A stretch of DNA of 64,000 nt from assembly GCF_900155685.1 (NCBI RefSeq), contig NZ_LT732548.1:2684256-2748255 (forward strand), written 5' to 3'. Below, piece by piece: positions 51,779 to 59,917 of this stretch. Position numbers and translations under genes: made by a program. Every line of letters starts with the position of its first letter. The stretch's first letter is position 1. Source of the DNA: Paenibacillus bouchesdurhonensis (GTDB lineage: Bacteria; Bacillota; Bacilli; Paenibacillales; Paenibacillaceae). The notes beneath the pieces are model-generated. The model did no database searches, was not told where the DNA came from, and was given only the letters and a program-made list of their open reading frames with translations.

Positions 51779-53299
51779 ATGAATCAGACAACCGCTTCAA
51801 CTTGGGCACAATTTCAAGATTTGTTACGCAAAATTAAGAGCTACCATGAAGCTGTGGCGCTGATGCATTGGGATCTTCGCACCGGCGCGCCGAAGAAAGG
51901 GGCACAGGGACGCTCCGAGACGATCGGCATGCTGATGACGGAAGCGTTCAAGCTTCAGACGTCGGAAGACATGGGGAAATTGCTCACTTATTTAAATTCA
52001 CCAGCTGTATTTGCCGAGCTTGATGAAGTCCAACAAAGAATAATAACTGTCACCCAGGAGGAATACGATCGCAGCGTGAAGATTCCGCCTCAGAAGTACC
52101 AGGAATATACGGAGCTTACGGCGCTCGCGGAAACGCTGTGGGAGGACTTTAAGGAACAAGGCGATTATGCCGGGTTTGAGCCTTACTTGGCGCAAATCGT
52201 AGAGAAGACCAATGAATTTATCGATTATTGGGGGCCGAAGGCCACCCGGTATGATACGTTGCTTCATATGTATGAGCCGGATTTGACGGTAGAGAAGCTC
52301 GATGAAGTGTTCGGGCAGCTTCGAGATCGGCTCGTGCCTCTAGTCGAGGAGATTAAAGATGCTTCCAAAGAGCCGCAGGCCTCCTTCATGAATCAACTAT
52401 TTGATAAAGACCAGCAGGAGAAATTCGGAGTGTTCATGCTGGAGCAAATAGGATATGATTTCGAAGCCGGGCGCGTCGATGAAAGTGTTCATCCTTTTGA
52501 AATCACATTGAATCAAGGGGACGTCCGTATTACAACACATTACCTGCAAGACGATGTAACCTTCGCTTTGTTCAGTTCCCTGCATGAGGGAGGCCATGCC
52601 CTGTACGAGCAAAATGTAAATCCCGAGCTGGCGGGGACACCGCTGGGCGAAGGGGCGTCGATGGGAATTCATGAATCCCAGTCCCGTCTGTGGGAGAACT
52701 TCATCGGACGCAGCCATGAATTCTGGACGCGGTATTACGACGAGCTGCAGCAGCATTTCCCGGAACAGCTGAAAAATGTCACCGTGGACGAATTTTATAA
52801 GGCGGTGAATCGGGTGGAAAATTCCTTGATCCGCATTCAAGCCGATGAGTTGACGTACAATTTGCATATCATTATCCGCTATGAGATTGAGAAGCAGCTG
52901 TTTAACGAAGGGCTATCGGTTAGCGATCTGCCTAAGGTGTGGAATGAGAAGTACAAGTCCTACCTCGGTTTGACGCCGCCGAATGACAGCTTGGGCGTAC
53001 TTCAGGATGTACACTGGTCCGGCGGCAGCTTCGGCTATTTCCCTTCTTATGCGCTCGGCAACATGTATGCGGCTCAAATCGTGAACACGATGCGCAAGCA
53101 ATTGCCGAATTTAGACGATCTGATTGCGGAAGGGAACTTCGCACCAATCAAGGAATGGCTCACGGAGCAGATTTATAAATACGGCAAGAGCCAAAAACCA
53201 GCGGAAATCATTAAGCGGGTTACGGGGGAGGAGCTCAATCCCAGTTATTTGGCTGATTATTTGGAGCAGAAATATAAAGCAATCTACGGGCTGAATTAG
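51779..53299 (+). CDS. M32-family metallocarboxypeptidase
   Basis: The 506-residue enzyme removes C-terminal amino acids from peptides. The zinc motif HEGGH lies at about residues 269-273 (SSLHEGGHALYEQ), with the downstream ligand in MGIHESQSRLWENFIG and the conserved YNLHIIIRYEIEKQL. Length equals that of Taq carboxypeptidases. I chose ATG 51779 after GAGGTGGGA rather than the open frame back to 51662. Cytosolic, monocistronic, followed by a terminator. Confidence 0.93.
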   Translation: MNQTTASTWAQFQDLLRKIKSYHEAVALMHWDLRTGAPKKGAQGRSETIGMLMTEAFKLQTSEDMGKLLTYLNSPAVFAELDEVQQRIITVTQEEYDRSVKIPPQKYQEYTELTALAETLWEDFKEQGDYAGFEPYLAQIVEKTNEFIDYWGPKATRYDTLLHMYEPDLTVEKLDEVFGQLRDRLVPLVEEIKDASKEPQASFMNQLFDKDQQEKFGVFMLEQIGYDFEAGRVDESVHPFEITLNQGDVRITTHYLQDDVTFALFSSLHEGGHALYEQNVNPELAGTPLGEGASMGIHESQSRLWENFIGRSHEFWTRYYDELQQHFPEQLKNVTVDEFYKAVNRVENSLIRIQADELTYNLHIIIRYEIEKQLFNEGLSVSDLPKVWNEKYKSYLGLTPPNDSLGVLQDVHWSGGSFGYFPSYALGNMYAAQIVNTMRKQLPNLDDLIAEGNFAPIKEWLTEQIYKYGKSQKPAEIIKRVTGEELNPSYLADYLEQKYKAIYGLN

Positions 53300-53370
53300 T
53301 AGTTGAACTATCGATAACGATAATAGAATATTGGAATGAAATAAGTAATCGGGCTAATTGGATTACACAG

Positions 53371-53417
53371 GAGGCCGTCGCCAGCGACTATAACAGATCG
53401 TGGGCGGCGGTCTCTTT
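53371..53417 (+). terminator. Terminator after M32 carboxypeptidase
   Basis: GAGGCCGTCGCC pairs with GGGCGGCGGTCTC, followed by TTTG. The loop is long (about 19 bases), so strength is uncertain. Confidence 0.6.
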
Positions 53418-53491
53418 GTGCATGTCATAACCAAATGCAGGGCTGCCGCATATCCTTAACTAAAGCTTCTATTAAGAAAGAGGTGACCGAA

Positions 53492-54505
53492 ATGTGGAAT
53501 AAACGTCATGCCCTATCCTGGATTGCGCTAATTTTATTCCTTCCTGCATTCCTCGGCGGATGCGGAGGTGACGGTCAGTCGCATAAAGTTAAAGTCGGGG
53601 AAGTGACCCGTTCCGTCTTTTATGCACCGCAGTATGTCGCATTGGAGAAGGGTTTTTTTGAAGAGGAAGGATTGGACGTAGAATTGCAGACGACTGCCGG
53701 AGGGGATAAGACGATGACGGCTCTATTATCCGGCGCAATCGATGTGGCGCTGGTCGGAGCCGAAACCTCGATCTATGTCTATCAGCAGGGGGCGGAAGAT
53801 CCGGTCATAAACTTTGCGCAGCTTACGCAGACAGATGGCACTTTTCTCGTATCAAGGGAGCAGATTGATGATTTTGATTGGGCGCAGCTTCGCGGGGCAG
53901 TATTTCTCGGGCAGCGCAAGGGAGGGATGCCGCAGATGGCAGGGGAATTTACGCTGCATAAGTATGGCATTGATCCAGAATATGACCTAGAGCTCATCCA
54001 GAATATCGACTTTGCCAATATAGCCGCGGCATACGCCTCGGGGACAGGACAGTTTGTACAGCTCTTTGAACCGCAGGCCTCGATCTTTGAACGTGAAGGC
54101 AAGGGACATGTTATTGCTTCCTTTGGCACGGAGAGCGGAAGATTGCCCTACACGGTATTTATGACGAAGCAAAGTTATATGAACAAGAACGACGAGGTCG
54201 TGCAGAAGTTTACCAATGCGATTCACAAAGCGCAAAGCTGGGTGCAAGAGCATTCTCCGGCTGATACGGCGAGCGTGATCTCTCCTTATTTCAAGGATAC
54301 GGATTTGGACATTCTCGAGAGCTCAGTGAAGCGTTACTTGGAGCAAGGTTCCTATGCCGAATCTCCGGAAATTGCGGAGGAAGCCTGGAATAACCTGCTG
54401 GATGTCATGGAAGGGGCAGGAGAGCTGAAGGAGCGGGTATCCGTGGATAAATTGGCCGACAACAAATATGCGAAGTCCGCAATCAAGTCAGCCCCATCGC
54501 CGTGA
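53492..54505 (+). CDS. NitT/TauT-type substrate-binding lipoprotein
   Basis: The 337-residue protein has a lipoprotein signal ending in LGGC, then a type II periplasmic-binding fold of the SsuA/ThiY/TauA group (SVFYAPQYVALEKGFFEEEG, TMTALLSGAIDVALVGAE). It would capture a small sulfonate, nitrate or pyrimidine-type solute; the sequence does not tell which. ATG 53492 follows AAAGAGGTGA. Followed by the ATPase and permease of the same importer. No TPP or other riboswitch is visible upstream. Confidence 0.9.
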   Translation: MWNKRHALSWIALILFLPAFLGGCGGDGQSHKVKVGEVTRSVFYAPQYVALEKGFFEEEGLDVELQTTAGGDKTMTALLSGAIDVALVGAETSIYVYQQGAEDPVINFAQLTQTDGTFLVSREQIDDFDWAQLRGAVFLGQRKGGMPQMAGEFTLHKYGIDPEYDLELIQNIDFANIAAAYASGTGQFVQLFEPQASIFEREGKGHVIASFGTESGRLPYTVFMTKQSYMNKNDEVVQKFTNAIHKAQSWVQEHSPADTASVISPYFKDTDLDILESSVKRYLEQGSYAESPEIAEEAWNNLLDVMEGAGELKERVSVDKLADNKYAKSAIKSAPSP

Positions 54506-54526
54506 GGAGAGGAAGGTGTAAGGTGC

Positions 54527-55309
54527 ATGGTGCCTGTCATTCAACTAAAGCATGTTGATTTAGCTTATGTAACCGACCGTGAAGCAACGCTTGCTCTCGA
54601 AGATATGAATCTGTCCGTCCAAAGCGGTGAGTTTATCAGCTTGGTCGGCCCGAGCGGCTGTGGAAAAACGACGCTGCTGTCGCTGATGTCCGGATTAATT
54701 CCTCCTTCCAGAGGCCTCGTATTGCTTCATGGCAAGCCCGTAAACGGGCCTACCCCGGAGGTGGGCTACATGCTGCAGCAAGATTATTTATTTCCATGGC
54801 GGAGCATTCTGGACAATGTGCTGCTTGGGTTGGAACTAACGAATCGGCTTAGCAAGCAAGGCGAGGAATTGGCTAAGGATCTTCTTGAAGGCATGGGGCT
54901 TGCCGGAACGGCTCATATGTATCCGCATCAGCTGTCAGGCGGAATGAGACAGCGGGTAGCGCTGGCCAGGACGTTAGCTACGAATCCGGACTTGCTGCTG
55001 CTCGACGAGCCCTTCTCCGCACTCGATTACCAGACGAAGCTTCAGCTTGAAGATCTTGTCGTCGATACGCTCAAGCAGCGAAGAAAGACAGGGATTCTCG
55101 TGACGCATGATCTGTCGGAGGCGATCGCCGTCAGTGACCGGGTCATCGTTCTCGGCGCAAGACCCGGCAAAATTCGCAATACGTTCGAGGTACCGGACAA
55201 TATTCGCCGAGCCCAGCCCTTTTATGCGCGGGAGGAGCCGGAGTTCAATGTCCTGTTCCATGAAATTTGGGGCGAACTCGAAGCATCCGAGAGAAGGGGG
55301 AGAGCTTGA
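54527..55309 (+). CDS. NitT/TauT-type ABC ATPase
   Basis: The 260-residue ATPase shows Walker A (GPSGCGKTT), Q-loop (MLQQDYLFPW), signature (QLSGGMRQR), Walker B (LLLLDEPFSALD) and H-loop (LVTHDLSEA). The YLFPWRSILDNV segment is typical of the SsuB/TauB group. It overlaps the permease start as TGATG. ATG 54527 follows GGAAGGTG. Confidence 0.93.
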   Translation: MVPVIQLKHVDLAYVTDREATLALEDMNLSVQSGEFISLVGPSGCGKTTLLSLMSGLIPPSRGLVLLHGKPVNGPTPEVGYMLQQDYLFPWRSILDNVLLGLELTNRLSKQGEELAKDLLEGMGLAGTAHMYPHQLSGGMRQRVALARTLATNPDLLLLDEPFSALDYQTKLQLEDLVVDTLKQRRKTGILVTHDLSEAIAVSDRVIVLGARPGKIRNTFEVPDNIRRAQPFYAREEPEFNVLFHEIWGELEASERRGRA

Positions 55310-56172
55310 TGAAGGAGGATCGTTCGGAGGTTAATGTGAACTCAGATCAACAAGACTTAAGCAGTTTGGATTCCCCGGTATGGTTATCCCATAAATGGCG
55401 GCAGCATCTGCAGGCCAAACGGCGATTAAAGCGAGGGGTCTTTGCTGTTCAGTCCCTCATCTTGCTACTTGCTATCCTTCTATGGGAGATTGCCGGACGA
55501 TTAAAATGGGTGGATGTGCTGATCTTCAGCTACCCGTCCAAAGTCGGGCAGCAAATCGTGAAGGACGTTGTCAGCGGGGAGCTCTGGCCGCATCTAGCCA
55601 TGACGGTATCCGAGACTGTGGTCGGTTTTTTGTTGGGCACTTTAATCGGTACGCTGCTCGCCGTCGTCATCTGGTGGTCGCCGTTTCTATCCAAGGTGCT
55701 TGATCCCTATATGGTCGTCTTCAATAGCATGCCTAAGGTCGCGTTAGGCCCGATTTTTATCGTGCTGTTTGGCGCGGGATTTACGGCGATCGTCATTACT
55801 ACGTTATCCATTACCGTCATTGTTACGACCTTGGTCGTGTACACCAGCTTCAATGAGGTCGATGCGAACTATACGAAGGTCATTCGCACCTTTGGCGGAA
55901 CCCGTAAGGATGTGTTTCAGAAAGCGATATTGCCCGCCTCTTTTCCAACCATTGTCTCTACGCTTAAAGTCAATGTGGGCATGGCCTGGGTCGGTGTCAT
56001 CGTCGGAGAATTTCTTGTCGCCAAGATCGGTCTTGGCTACCTCATCGTCTATGGCTTTCAAGTGTTTAATTTTACTTTGGTCTTGTCGAGCCTCGTTATC
56101 ATTGCGCTTGTGGCTACTGCCATGTATCAGCTCGTCGTTTATATTGAACGCAAGCTCGTACGCGAAAAGTAG
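55309..56172 (+). CDS. NitT/TauT-type ABC permease
   Basis: The 287-residue permease has about six helices and the ATPase-coupling EAA loop (EVDANYTKVIRTFGGTRKDV). MVVFNSMPKVALGPIFIVLF is typical of the SsuC/TauC family. A ~35-residue charged N-terminal extension precedes the first helix. I start it at ATG 55309 after AGGGGGAGAG, overlapping the ATPase stop. It completes the binding protein-ATPase-permease operon. Confidence 0.93.
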   Translation: MKEDRSEVNVNSDQQDLSSLDSPVWLSHKWRQHLQAKRRLKRGVFAVQSLILLLAILLWEIAGRLKWVDVLIFSYPSKVGQQIVKDVVSGELWPHLAMTVSETVVGFLLGTLIGTLLAVVIWWSPFLSKVLDPYMVVFNSMPKVALGPIFIVLFGAGFTAIVITTLSITVIVTTLVVYTSFNEVDANYTKVIRTFGGTRKDVFQKAILPASFPTIVSTLKVNVGMAWVGVIVGEFLVAKIGLGYLIVYGFQVFNFTLVLSSLVIIALVATAMYQLVVYIERKLVREK

Positions 56173-56184
56173 GCATAGTTAATA

Positions 56185-56257
56185 AGATCGCTAACCCTCG
56201 TTTCGAATATTCGAGTGAACCCGAATGGTTCATCGAGGGGAAGTGCGATCTTTTTTT
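56185..56257 (+). terminator. Terminator after ABC importer operon
   Basis: AGATCGC...CCCTCG pairs with CGAGGGG...GCGATCT, with an inner hairpin, followed by TTTTTTT. Confidence 0.8.
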
Positions 56258-56398
56258 GATTTGGGGCATAGTTTTATGCACGGGGGATATGGATAAAATA
56301 TTTGTCATTGTACGGCAGCTCATAAACGTAGTACGATCTTCAAAGGGATTTTCTTAAAGCTTCAAAGTACAGTAAGCAAGTCTTATAAGGGGGATTTC

Positions 56399-57355
56399 AT
56401 GGGGTTTCGTGTCATCAAAACAGCAATAGCCACATTAATAGCTATCATTATTGCAGATGCGTTTGGCATAGAAGGGGCTTTATCAGCTGGGCTGCTGGCT
56501 ATTCTAGGGGTGGATGTAACGAGGAAGCGGAGCCTGCTGACCGTATCTTCGCGTTTTTTCGCCTCAGTGATGGGCCTGCTGCTGGCCTTTGGGCTGTTCT
56601 ACATACTTGGCTTCCATATTTGGGGGCTTGTCCTCTATATATTAATCGCTTTCCCGCTTATGGCGCGGGCGCAATTCAAGGAAGGCATCGTTACGAGCTC
56701 CGTCGTTGTGTTTCGAGTATTTGGCGGCGAGGAGCTCAGCCTGCACGTTTTGCTGACGCAGGTTGAGCTGCTGTTGGTCGGGCTTGGCTCCGCCATGCTC
56801 GTGAATTTAATCTACATGCCGAAGGAAGAGAATAAATTAAGCGATATTCGGCAAAAAATCGACGAGCTCTTCGCGGACATATTTAGCCAAATTGCCCTTA
56901 CTCTCCATCATCCGCAGCATGTGTGGGACGGGAAGGAATTGATTGAGGCTGGCGCCCTGATCGATGAAGGGCTATCTACCGCCAAGCGTGCCCTTGAAAA
57001 TCAGCTTGTCTCGCCAGATGATTCATGGAGTGTCTATTTCTACATGCGGAAGCAGCAGCTGGAGCGAATCGAGTCGATGCTCGAACTGATCGCGCAGGTA
57101 TTTCAGCGGATGCCGCAGACGGACATCGCTGCCATGTTATTCGAACGTTTGAGCTTGGACGTTACGAAGGCGGAATATACGGGGAGAACGGAAGCAATGC
57201 TGGCCGAATGGGAGCAGGAATTCAAGAAAATGGAGCTTCCGTCCACGAGAGAGGAATTTGAAATCCGCTCGGCCGTTCTCCAAATCTGCCGGGAGCTTGC
57301 GATGTATTTGGAAATTGCGAAAAAAGATAAAGTTCCCACGATTTCGAAGCCATAG
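56399..57355 (+). CDS. Aromatic acid exporter-family membrane protein
   Basis: The 318-residue protein has four or five N-terminal helices (ATLIAIIIADAFGIEGALSAG, ...ASVMGLLLAFGLFYIL) and a ~170-residue helical cytoplasmic domain, as in the B. subtilis YqjA/ArAE group. The motif VDVTRKRSLLTVSSRFFASV is characteristic. Efflux of small aromatic acids is assumed for the family but not demonstrated for this type. ATG 56399 follows AAGGGGGA. Confidence 0.85.
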   Translation: MGFRVIKTAIATLIAIIIADAFGIEGALSAGLLAILGVDVTRKRSLLTVSSRFFASVMGLLLAFGLFYILGFHIWGLVLYILIAFPLMARAQFKEGIVTSSVVVFRVFGGEELSLHVLLTQVELLLVGLGSAMLVNLIYMPKEENKLSDIRQKIDELFADIFSQIALTLHHPQHVWDGKELIEAGALIDEGLSTAKRALENQLVSPDDSWSVYFYMRKQQLERIESMLELIAQVFQRMPQTDIAAMLFERLSLDVTKAEYTGRTEAMLAEWEQEFKKMELPSTREEFEIRSAVLQICRELAMYLEIAKKDKVPTISKP

Positions 57356-57385
57356 ACCGTTTTTCTTAATATTTTGCTTCGTCCA

Positions 57386-57415
57386 ATCAACATTCGCCTA
57401 TGTCCTGCATACAAT
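57386..57415 (+). promoter_or_regulatory. Sigma-E-like promoter of cotE
   Basis: CATACAAT at 57408-57415 matches the sigma-E -10 (CATACANT). TCAACATT ends 13 bases upstream and fits a loose -35. cotE of Bacillus is known to be transcribed by sigma-E in the mother cell. Confidence 0.65.
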
Positions 57416-57447
57416 TGTAGTGAATGATGTATGGAGGAGGTTCGAAC

Positions 57448-57993
57448 ATGTCATCGAAATATCAAAGTAGAGAGATTATAACGAAAGCGATCTGCGGCAA
57501 AGGTCGTAAGTTCTCTACCGTAACCCATACCGTGACTCCGCCTCATAAGCCGACGAGCATACTTGGAGCGTGGATTATAAACCACCAGTATGAAGCGGTC
57601 TCCGCAGGCGACGGAATTGAAGTTATTGGTACTTACGATGTGAACATCTGGTATTCCTTCAGTAAAAACTCTCAGACTGAAGTAGCCAAAGAGACGATTT
57701 CTTATGTAGAGAACGTTCCGCTGAACTATTTGGATTCCAGACACCGCTCTTCAACGGTGGAAGTCTCTGCGGAGGCCACGCAGGAGCCGAGCACCGTTGA
57801 AGCAGGTGTAACTGGAGATGGCCGAGTAACCATCCGTGTAGAGCGGGAATTCGCCGTCGAGCTCATCGCTGAAACGAAGATCAATGTCCTTGTTGTGCCG
57901 GGCGGCGACTTTGAAGACAAGGAGTTCGATTTCGGCTCCGATCCGGGAGAGTATGAAGACCTGGATCCAGATCTCCTCGACGACGAACTGTAG
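57448..57993 (+). CDS. cotE: Outer spore coat morphogenetic protein CotE
   Basis: The 181-residue protein matches CotE in length and sequence (YQSREIITKAICGKGRKFSTVTH, PTSILGAWIINHQYEA) and in its very acidic C-terminus (SDPGEYEDLDPDLLDDEL). CotE assembles on the forespore surface and recruits outer coat proteins. ATG 57448 follows GGAGGAGG. It is monocistronic with a sigma-E-like promoter and terminator; the cotE-mutS-mutL neighbourhood is conserved in Bacillales. Confidence 0.95.
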   Translation: MSSKYQSREIITKAICGKGRKFSTVTHTVTPPHKPTSILGAWIINHQYEAVSAGDGIEVIGTYDVNIWYSFSKNSQTEVAKETISYVENVPLNYLDSRHRSSTVEVSAEATQEPSTVEAGVTGDGRVTIRVEREFAVELIAETKINVLVVPGGDFEDKEFDFGSDPGEYEDLDPDLLDDEL

Positions 57994-58055
57994 CTTCGGG
58001 AGAAACATGCGCTAGGTGAAGATAATCCAATATATGCGGCAGGGGCGGCGTCGTC

Positions 58056-58076
58056 GAGGGCGGCTGCCCTCTTTTT
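58056..58076 (+). terminator. Terminator after cotE
   Basis: GAGGGC and GCCCTC form a short stem around GGCT, followed by TTTTTG. Confidence 0.75.
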
Positions 58077-58135
58077 GTATAAAAAAATAAATTAAAAATA
58101 TGCGGACAGTTTCGTCATACGAGGGGGAAGAGGGG

Positions 58136-59656
58136 ATGGAGCAAGTATGTCACACCGGACTGCGCATTCAGGTCGAGCCTGGAGCATCTGCTGGCAAGCT
58201 GCTGGAAGCTCTGAAAGCATTGGCCCGCAGCGGAGGGCACCGCATCGAATGCAGCAAAGCGGTGGGGTACATCGCGGAAAGTGCACTGTCGGCTTCTCAG
58301 GAATGGATAGAAATCAGGTATATGATGGCGTACGAGAGGGGGGAAGAGCGGGAGAGTAAGCAAGGCTTGGGGCAGTTCTCCCAGAGGCTGTATATTATGA
58401 ATGAAAAGCTGCAGGAGTTTCTCGGCAGCTCGATCCCGAAGCGACAAAACCGCTTGACGATCAGTGGTCTAAATGCCTCCCTCACTGCCGCTGGGAACGC
58501 ACCGCATCAACCGCATTTACTTCGCAATCGCAGCTTTATGCGCCGTTATATCGTTCAGGTGTTTCATTTGCAGGCTACCTTTATTGCGGCTCTCAATACC
58601 GGTGGCACTTGTAGGCCTGAGCTTAGAAAAGAAGAAGAGGGGAGTCGTTCGCTGCTTGAACACCGTCTTGAGAAAGTCGCTGTCCGCGCACTCTACGCCT
58701 TGAATCTGCAAATGGGAGAAGTAACGATCCGCGCTGGAGAAGAGGGCAAATTTACGGTGGAGCATGTGTCGGCCATGCCGGATTTTCGCGGGGAAGCCAA
58801 GGCGGAGCTGGCAGCAGAGGCCATGATCAATCTGTTGACGGAGCTTCATCAGACCTCAGACACGGCGAATGAGCCGCGAATGCTTCTGGGTATGGATCCT
58901 GAGTTTCTGCTCTTTAACCGTGCCACAGGCAAAGTGATCCCGGCTTCACGTTATTTGGAGATTGGCGGCGAGGCAGGCTGTGATTCTCTAAGATATCGGG
59001 GGGAACGGCGATTTCCATTGGTTGAGCTGCGCCCGGAGCCCGGCGGGGAGCCGAGGGAAGTGCTTATTCATTTGCTGCGCGCATTTCGGCTAGCCTATCA
59101 AGCGATTGATGATAAGGCACTGCAGTGGCAGGCGGGGGGAATGCCCCAGCCGGGCTTTCCTCTAGGAGGCCACATTCATTTCAGCGGGATTCCGCTGACC
59201 TTTGAGCTGCTGCAGGTGCTGGACAATTATCTGGCATTGCCGATCGCTGTCCTAGAGGATCGTCGGGGCTTGAAGAGGCGGCCTAGATATGGTTATTTAG
59301 GCGACTTCCGGCTGCAGAAACATGGAGGATTCGAATATCGTACCCTGCCCAGCTTTTTAATTTCTCCTCTTGTAACCAAGGGAGTTGTTGCGATTGCCGC
59401 GCTAATTGCGGGGCACTCAGGGCAGTTGAGACGAAGACCGCTTCAAAATGAGCGGATCTACACGGCGTTCTACCATGGGGATCAGATGCAACTGCGCGAG
59501 GTATTGGCCGAACTGTATGTCGATCTGGCTTCACTAGCAGCTTATTCGAAATACGAGAGCTATATTGCCCCGTTGATGGAAGCAGCCTGGACGGGACGTA
59601 CCTGGGACGAGACGAAGGACATTCGCAGGCTTTGGAAATTGGAAAAGCATTCGTAA
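58136..59656 (+). CDS. Amidoligase-like protein (phage COOH-NH2 ligase type 2)
   Basis: The 506-residue protein has an N-terminal ~230 residues of unknown fold and a C-terminal ATP-grasp-like/GCS2-type amidoligase core: LLGMDPEFLLFNRATGKVIPA, FPLVELRPEPGG, FPLGGHIHFSGIPL and HGGFEYRTLPSFL. Such ligases, first noted in phages, join a carboxylate to an amine, as in glutathione synthesis or peptide tagging. The residues for metal/ATP binding (DPE, E-R, GGHIH) are present, so it may be active. ATG 58136 follows GAGGGGGAAG. Position between cotE and mutS hints at spore-coat or cortex modification (inference). Confidence 0.8.
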   Translation: MEQVCHTGLRIQVEPGASAGKLLEALKALARSGGHRIECSKAVGYIAESALSASQEWIEIRYMMAYERGEERESKQGLGQFSQRLYIMNEKLQEFLGSSIPKRQNRLTISGLNASLTAAGNAPHQPHLLRNRSFMRRYIVQVFHLQATFIAALNTGGTCRPELRKEEEGSRSLLEHRLEKVAVRALYALNLQMGEVTIRAGEEGKFTVEHVSAMPDFRGEAKAELAAEAMINLLTELHQTSDTANEPRMLLGMDPEFLLFNRATGKVIPASRYLEIGGEAGCDSLRYRGERRFPLVELRPEPGGEPREVLIHLLRAFRLAYQAIDDKALQWQAGGMPQPGFPLGGHIHFSGIPLTFELLQVLDNYLALPIAVLEDRRGLKRRPRYGYLGDFRLQKHGGFEYRTLPSFLISPLVTKGVVAIAALIAGHSGQLRRRPLQNERIYTAFYHGDQMQLREVLAELYVDLASLAAYSKYESYIAPLMEAAWTGRTWDETKDIRRLWKLEKHS

Positions 59657-59670
59657 GCTGAGGGCGCTTT

Positions 59671-59690
59671 TGCTATACTTTTGCTATAAT
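59671..59690 (+). promoter_or_regulatory. Extended -10 promoter candidate for mutSL
   Basis: TTTTGCTATA occurs twice in tandem and the second copy gives TGCTATAAT (59682-59690), an extended -10. No good -35 is seen. mutS starts about 230 bases downstream, a long leader without a recognisable regulatory RNA. Confidence 0.4.
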
Positions 59691-59917
59691 AGTGATGGAT
59701 CAAAATGTTAGACTTTCAGTACCAGGAAGGTAGAATGAAGCCAGGTACAAGGAGCTCGGCAGCACGTTTTCGGAGAAACCGACGATGGAAGCATACGCTA
59801 TTCCCGGGCAAATTCAAGGTTCGAAGTATAAAGGGCTTCCTGGCTTGCTTTGTGCTCAAAAATTGGCTTTTGTACAGCCTCTAATTGAAGTCTATGAAAT
59901 GGGTATGGAGGATGATC

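Noticed and set aside
53300..53491. TPP or other riboswitch before the NitT/TauT importer
   Set aside because: No thi-box-like CTGAGA or other conserved riboswitch core; the structure present is the preceding terminator.
58115..58849. Minus-strand frames opposite the amidoligase gene
   Set aside because: There is no ribosome site, and the opposite strand carries a well-supported family match.
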